In this document: piece after piece, positions 30,707 to 32,265 of the stretch
How positions within the stretch are numbered: position 1 is the stretch's first letter
Layout: each line of letters starts with the position of its first letter
Source of the DNA: Paenibacillus zanthoxyli JH29
GTDB lineage: Bacteria > Bacillota > Bacilli > Paenibacillales > Paenibacillaceae
Assembly: GCF_000520715.1 (NCBI RefSeq)
Contig: NZ_ASSD01000311.1
Location: 1 to 32,265, forward strand
DNA: 32,265 bases
Reading direction: 5' to 3'
Made by a program: the position numbers and the translations under genes
Notes under the pieces: generated by a model
What the model was told of the DNA's origin: nothing
The model's database searches: none
The model's input: the letters and a program-made list of their open reading frames with translations, nothing else

Positions 30707-31711
30707 CTACTGATGCGCCGCTCCCGAATTCTCTCTCCGGAAGCGAATCCGGATCAGCCGCAGACGCTCGTAAACCATTTCCAGACCGCCTTCGGGCGCG
30801 GCGTCTTCTCCGTATACTTTGTGCAGCACCGGTTTCAGGAATAAGTCTCCGAGCTCCCTGTAAGCGTTCCAGACCACTTCTTGCTCGCCAGGCGGCATGT
30901 CCATAAGCTCCCGCTGAATCAGCGGATCAACGATATAGCCGTCCTTCTCTAGCTCCTCCACAACCTCCAGGATCTCCCTGCGGGAGTATTGGCTGCGCGC
31001 TGTAAGCTCCTCCAGTCCGCAGCCGTCCGCGATCCCCTCTAGAAGCTGCCGCCGCAGACGAAGGTGGTCCAGCTGCTTCTTGTATTTGATCTCCTTCTGC
31101 TTATACAGCCAGGAGGCAAAAGACTCCTCTTCGATCTCCTTGCCAACCCAGCTTAGCGGGAAGGAATGACTGCGCTCCGCCGCGGAAGTGATGGCCAGTA
31201 ATTCCTGACCGTACTGCTCAGCCTTGGCTTCCCCCACGCCTGGAATTTGCAGCAGTTCTTCCAGCGACTGCGGCAGATAGGCGCTCAGCAGTCGCAGCAG
31301 CCGGTTGCTCGCAAGCAGATATGGCGCTTTATGCTCCAAAGAGGCTCTTTTCCGCCTCCATGCGCACAGCTCTTCATATACCGGCTCGTTCCCATGCTGC
31401 TCGCTGTAATATTGAAGCTTCATCTGCTCCTGATTTCGTCCGGTCACAGCCGTCTCTTCATGAAAGACGCCATCAATCAGCGGGCGGTAGCCTTCTCCCA
31501 TTTTGACCGCCAGCTCATGCCTATATCCCCCCAGCATCTCGTTCCAGGAGCTGCCTTCATACCATGTAGAATCGGCAGATTCCGGATTTTCGCCAAAATC
31601 GCGCCAGCCCAGGTGCCACACACCCTCCTCCTCGCCGATCCACAGCTGGGCGAAATCCCCCGGGGACTCACCGGAATTTTTGGACAATCGGTTCATGAAT
31701 ACAATTTGCAT
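30707..31711 (-). CDS. HRDC-domain protein without helicase
   Basis: 334 residues. The N-terminal 110 residues form an uncharacterised domain rich in Trp, Glu and Gly. An HRDC domain follows at about 112-185 (PVYEELCAWRRKRASLEHKAPYLLASNRLLRLLSAYLPQSLEELLQIPGVG). The C-terminal part (about 195-334) is helical and has a winged-helix-like segment (SQYSRREILEVVEELEKDGYIVDPLI). HRDC domains bind nucleic acid in RecQ helicases and RNase D, but no helicase or nuclease motif is present here, so this looks like a stand-alone nucleic-acid-binding protein. The start follows GGCAGGGAAAG. The gene is convergent with corA. The function is unknown. Confidence 0.8.
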   Translation of the reverse strand: MQIVFMNRLSKNSGESPGDFAQLWIGEEEGVWHLGWRDFGENPESADSTWYEGSSWNEMLGGYRHELAVKMGEGYRPLIDGVFHEETAVTGRNQEQMKLQYYSEQHGNEPVYEELCAWRRKRASLEHKAPYLLASNRLLRLLSAYLPQSLEELLQIPGVGEAKAEQYGQELLAITSAAERSHSFPLSWVGKEIEEESFASWLYKQKEIKYKKQLDHLRLRRQLLEGIADGCGLEELTARSQYSRREILEVVEELEKDGYIVDPLIQRELMDMPPGEQEVVWNAYRELGDLFLKPVLHKVYGEDAAPEGGLEMVYERLRLIRIRFRRENSGAAHQ

Positions 31712-31785
31712 GTTCTTTCCCTGCCTTTACATTGGTAATGTTCAGTATGCCGGCTCCAAGCCGAAGCCTCGGGGAGATTCAACGC

Positions 31786-31825
31786 AAAAAAGCGCCTCCC
31801 TCACGGCTAACGTGAAAGAGTCGCT
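31786..31825 (-). terminator. Intrinsic terminator of the ROK kinase gene
   Basis: On the minus strand AGCGACTCTTTCACG pairs with CGTGAGGGAGGCGCT around TTAGC, followed by TTTTTT. It lies about 105 bp after the stop. The rest of 31712-31929 holds no gene that I can support. Confidence 0.8.
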
Positions 31826-31929
31826 TCCTCTACCAAACGGCTATACTGTTAATCCATACAATACCATATTTTTACGAACAGTCAATCCCCTTTGCACAAA
31901 AGGCAGCTTGCCGCCGGAACTCCGATCGA

Positions 31930-32265
31930 TTAATTCCCGGCAAGGGCTATGCTGGCCAAGGCGATTGAGCCTGCCAGCCCGGCATTATCGCCAAGCTGCG
32001 GAGAGACAATATAGCTGTCGATATCAGCAGCCAATGAAGCATGCTGCACATAGCCCTTAAGCAGCTCCTGCAGCTTCGTGCGAATCATCGGGAAGAGATG
32101 GCTCTGCTTCATGACACCGCCGCCCATGACAATTTTCTGCGGAGACAGAATCAGAATATAGCTCATCAGAGCATGAGCCAGATAATGAGCCTCTATCTCC
32201 CATGCCAGATGATCCGGTGCAAGCTCAACCGCCGGACGGCCCCACCGGCTTCCAATGGCAGGGAC
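31930..32265 (-). CDS. ROK-family sugar kinase (fructokinase-like), 5' part beyond the window
   Basis: The last 111 residues of a ROK kinase can be read from the window edge. LAWEIEAHYLAHALMSYILILSPQKIVMGGGVM contains the ROK phosphate-binding glycine motif, and the end (SPQLGDNAGLAGSIALAS) is the usual C-terminal helix start of this group. It is closest, from memory, to the B. subtilis fructokinase GmuE (YdhR) and ScrK type. These enzymes phosphorylate fructose or mannose with ATP. The N-terminal ATP-binding motif, the catalytic Asp and the zinc-binding cysteines lie outside the window, so substrate and intactness cannot be judged. A terminator follows the gene. Confidence 0.88.
   Translation of the reverse strand, partial: VPAIGSRWGRPAVELAPDHLAWEIEAHYLAHALMSYILILSPQKIVMGGGVMKQSHLFPMIRTKLQELLKGYVQHASLAADIDSYIVSPQLGDNAGLAGSIALASIALAGN

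Overview
The window looks like a chromosomal segment of a spore-forming, low-to-mid GC Firmicute of the Paenibacillus type. The evidence is strong AGGAGG-type ribosome binding sites, T-box and SAM leader RNAs, a LiaFSR operon, a SpoVT/AbrB-family regulator next to a perfect Spo0A-box 7-mer, a small gamma-type spore-protein-like gene behind a sigma-G-like promoter, and a futalosine-pathway menaquinone gene (mqnC). This is inferred from gene content, not from a database match. Most genes are on the minus strand. I saw no tRNA, rRNA, CRISPR array, insertion sequence or prophage gene.

Layout. 1-4.9 kb: a truncated PLP aminotransferase, an atypical LuxR-type response regulator, a plus-strand pair (membrane coiled-coil protein and phosphodiester glycosidase), a 34-residue membrane peptide, an AbrB-family regulator and trmL. 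4.9-9.2 kb: amino-acid metabolism, each gene with its own promoter or terminator: serC, a beta-type glutamine synthetase, and a class I-beta DAHP synthase. 9.3-20.1 kb: an envelope-stress block with three two-component systems (CssRS-like, MprAB/YkoGH-like and LiaFSR), an HtrA protease and a secreted lysine-rich protein; ispH lies inside it. 20.2-25.3 kb: the spore-protein-like gene, a 3D-domain (Sps/YuiC-like) protein, thrS with its T-box, an SPFH protein paired with a 58-residue ribbon-helix-helix protein, and a 59-residue winged-helix-like protein. 25.3-29.3 kb: mqnC, then metA-metI under a SAM-I riboswitch. 29.3-32.3 kb: corA with an elaborate leader, an HRDC-domain protein, and the 3' end of a ROK-family sugar kinase.

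How the parts connect. Regulation by RNA is prominent: SAM controls metA-metI, uncharged tRNA-Thr controls thrS, and the corA leader holds a well-placed promoter, a folded element, a 36-codon ORF with its own ribosome binding site, and a 16-bp terminator whose 5' arm lies inside that ORF. This is the architecture of an attenuator on a Mg2+ channel gene and I rank it as the best candidate for something undescribed. Second-tier observations are the beta-type glutamine synthetase with a GlnR-like promoter in a Firmicute, the SPFH/RHH pair with a palindromic promoter, three tandem 8-mers in the aroF promoter, and paired 13-bp-period repeats before the secreted lysine-rich protein.
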